In this document: in pieces, positions 6,607-6,975 of the stretch
Position numbering within the stretch: position 1 is the first letter of the stretch
Layout of the letters: the number at the start of each line of letters is the position of its first letter
Assembly (NCBI GenBank): GCA_022865845.1
Contig: JALHUC010000619.1
Location: 1 to 6,975 of the forward strand
Origin: a bacterium
GTDB lineage: Bacteria > BMS3Abin14
DNA length: 6,975 nucleotides
Direction of reading: 5' to 3'
The notes under the pieces: model-generated
Databases searched by the model: none
The model's input: only the letters and a program-made list of their open reading frames with translations
What the model was told of the DNA's origin: nothing
Translations under genes and position numbers: made by a program

Positions 6607-6626
6607 ACGCACGTACGCACGCACGC
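6607..6626. repeat. ACGC microsatellite (5 units)
   Basis: Five tandem four-base units, ACGC-ACGT-ACGC-ACGC-ACGC, end one base before the minus-strand stop codon (6628-6630). A slipped-strand change here would not alter the nuclease protein because it lies after the stop. It may be simple-sequence noise. Confidence 0.6.
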
Positions 6627-6627
6627 T

Positions 6628-6975
6628 CTACGTAAGTATTTCGTATTTTCCCTCATCAACCCAGAGGATTCCGATTTCTTTCACCCCCCCACACCCCATA
6701 CTCTCCCACGCTTCTTTATACGCCTCAAGCTGGGGCCGGTACTTCTCTTTATCCATCCCCCCCGTCTTGTAGTCCACGATGACCCAGCCGTCGTCTTCTT
6801 CGAACACCAGGTCCATGACGCCGGACTCCAGCACGGGGCCACGGGGTTTTTCCTTTTTCAGCCAGGTATACGGGACCTCACGCAACACCTGTTTCGCACT
6901 CCCGGCTTTCGCCCAGATATCAGATGCTGTTACGGATTGAACGGTCTTCACGGCTTCATCGGCGTGCTCCGCCGA
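6628..6975 (-). CDS. C-terminal PD-(D/E)XK nuclease domain of an AddA/RecB-type protein (partial)
   Basis: The frame runs open from the right edge to the TAG at 6628-6630, giving the last 115 residues of a larger protein; a GTG at 6951 is an internal valine, not a start. It shows the nuclease signature of the RecB/AddA superfamily: GVMDLVFE with the metal-binding Asp, then VIVDYKTG with the D-x-K pair, then YRPQLEAY matching the conserved Q-x3-Y helix. The upstream PYTW segment and short tail after the domain (IGILWVDEGKYEIL) are like the extreme C-terminus of AddA-type UvrD-family helicase-nucleases that process double-strand breaks. A Cas4-like or stand-alone nuclease is possible since the N-terminal part is outside the window. 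It converges on the operon and is probably unrelated to it. Confidence 0.83.
   Translation of the reverse strand, partial: SAEHADEAVKTVQSVTASDIWAKAGSAKQVLREVPYTWLKKEKPRGPVLESGVMDLVFEEDDGWVIVDYKTGGMDKEKYRPQLEAYKEAWESMGCGGVKEIGILWVDEGKYEILT

Larger units (their letters stand above)
6229..6627. other. Non-coding region between convergent genes, rich in degenerate palindromic repeats
   Basis: These 399 bases separate the M23-like gene from the end of the minus-strand nuclease gene. I see no credible gene: the open frames crossing it on either strand are short, compositionally odd and interrupted by hairpins. It holds at least four palindromic elements (listed separately), a 10-base direct repeat and an ACGC-type microsatellite. 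No strong hairpin with a T run follows the M23-like stop directly, so operon termination probably uses one of these hairpins or Rho. Confidence 0.7.

Noticed and set aside
6488..6772. 94-codon plus-strand open frame across the repeats and the end of the nuclease gene
   Set aside because: It runs through palindromes and the ACGC microsatellite and overlaps, antisense, a frame with clear PD-(D/E)XK motifs. Its protein has no recognisable motif.

Overview
The window reads as the 3' part of a single plus-strand operon, followed by a repeat-rich intergenic region and the 3' end of a gene on the opposite strand. Medium GC, an ABC uptake system for organic cations, a KamA-family radical SAM protein and several dispersed palindromic intergenic repeats would fit a deltaproteobacterium of the Desulfuromonadales/Geobacter type. 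That placement is an impression from gene content and style; nothing here proves it. No RNA gene, CRISPR array or transposase gene was seen.

Layout. Positions 1-604: C-terminal 200 residues of a PotC-type permease, cut by the left edge. 678-1838: PotD-type periplasmic binding protein with a twin-arginine-like signal and a strong Shine-Dalgarno. 1848-1904: long hairpin that looks like a partial terminator. 1932-3029: PotA-type ATPase. 3083-5548: 821-residue KamA-like (lysine 2,3-aminomutase family) protein made of two related halves. 5563-6228: 221-residue stand-alone M23-like (LytM fold) metalloprotein without a signal peptide. 6229-6627: non-coding, holding several degenerate palindromes. 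6628-6975, minus strand: C-terminal PD-(D/E)XK nuclease domain of an AddA/RecB-type protein, cut by the right edge.

How the genes may work together. The transporter genes imply uptake of a small, probably cationic, organic compound of the polyamine or basic amino acid type. The KamA-like enzyme keeps the three iron-sulfur cysteines, the arginine expected to hold an amino acid carboxylate and a lysine positioned to bind PLP, so an amino-group shift on an imported amino acid is the natural reading. It lacks one of the two aspartates that read the lysine side chain in true lysine 2,3-aminomutase, so the substrate may not be lysine. The M23-like protein closely resembles, from memory, the middle domain of large kinase/M23/class III aminotransferase fusions connected with hydroxylysine-like amines, which points to metabolite chemistry more than cell-wall cleavage.

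The most notable item is the second half of the KamA-like protein: a recognisable copy of the first barrel that has lost the cluster cysteines and has Glu where the PLP lysine should be. Together with the linked transporter and M23-like protein this looks like a little-characterised uptake-and-conversion pathway.
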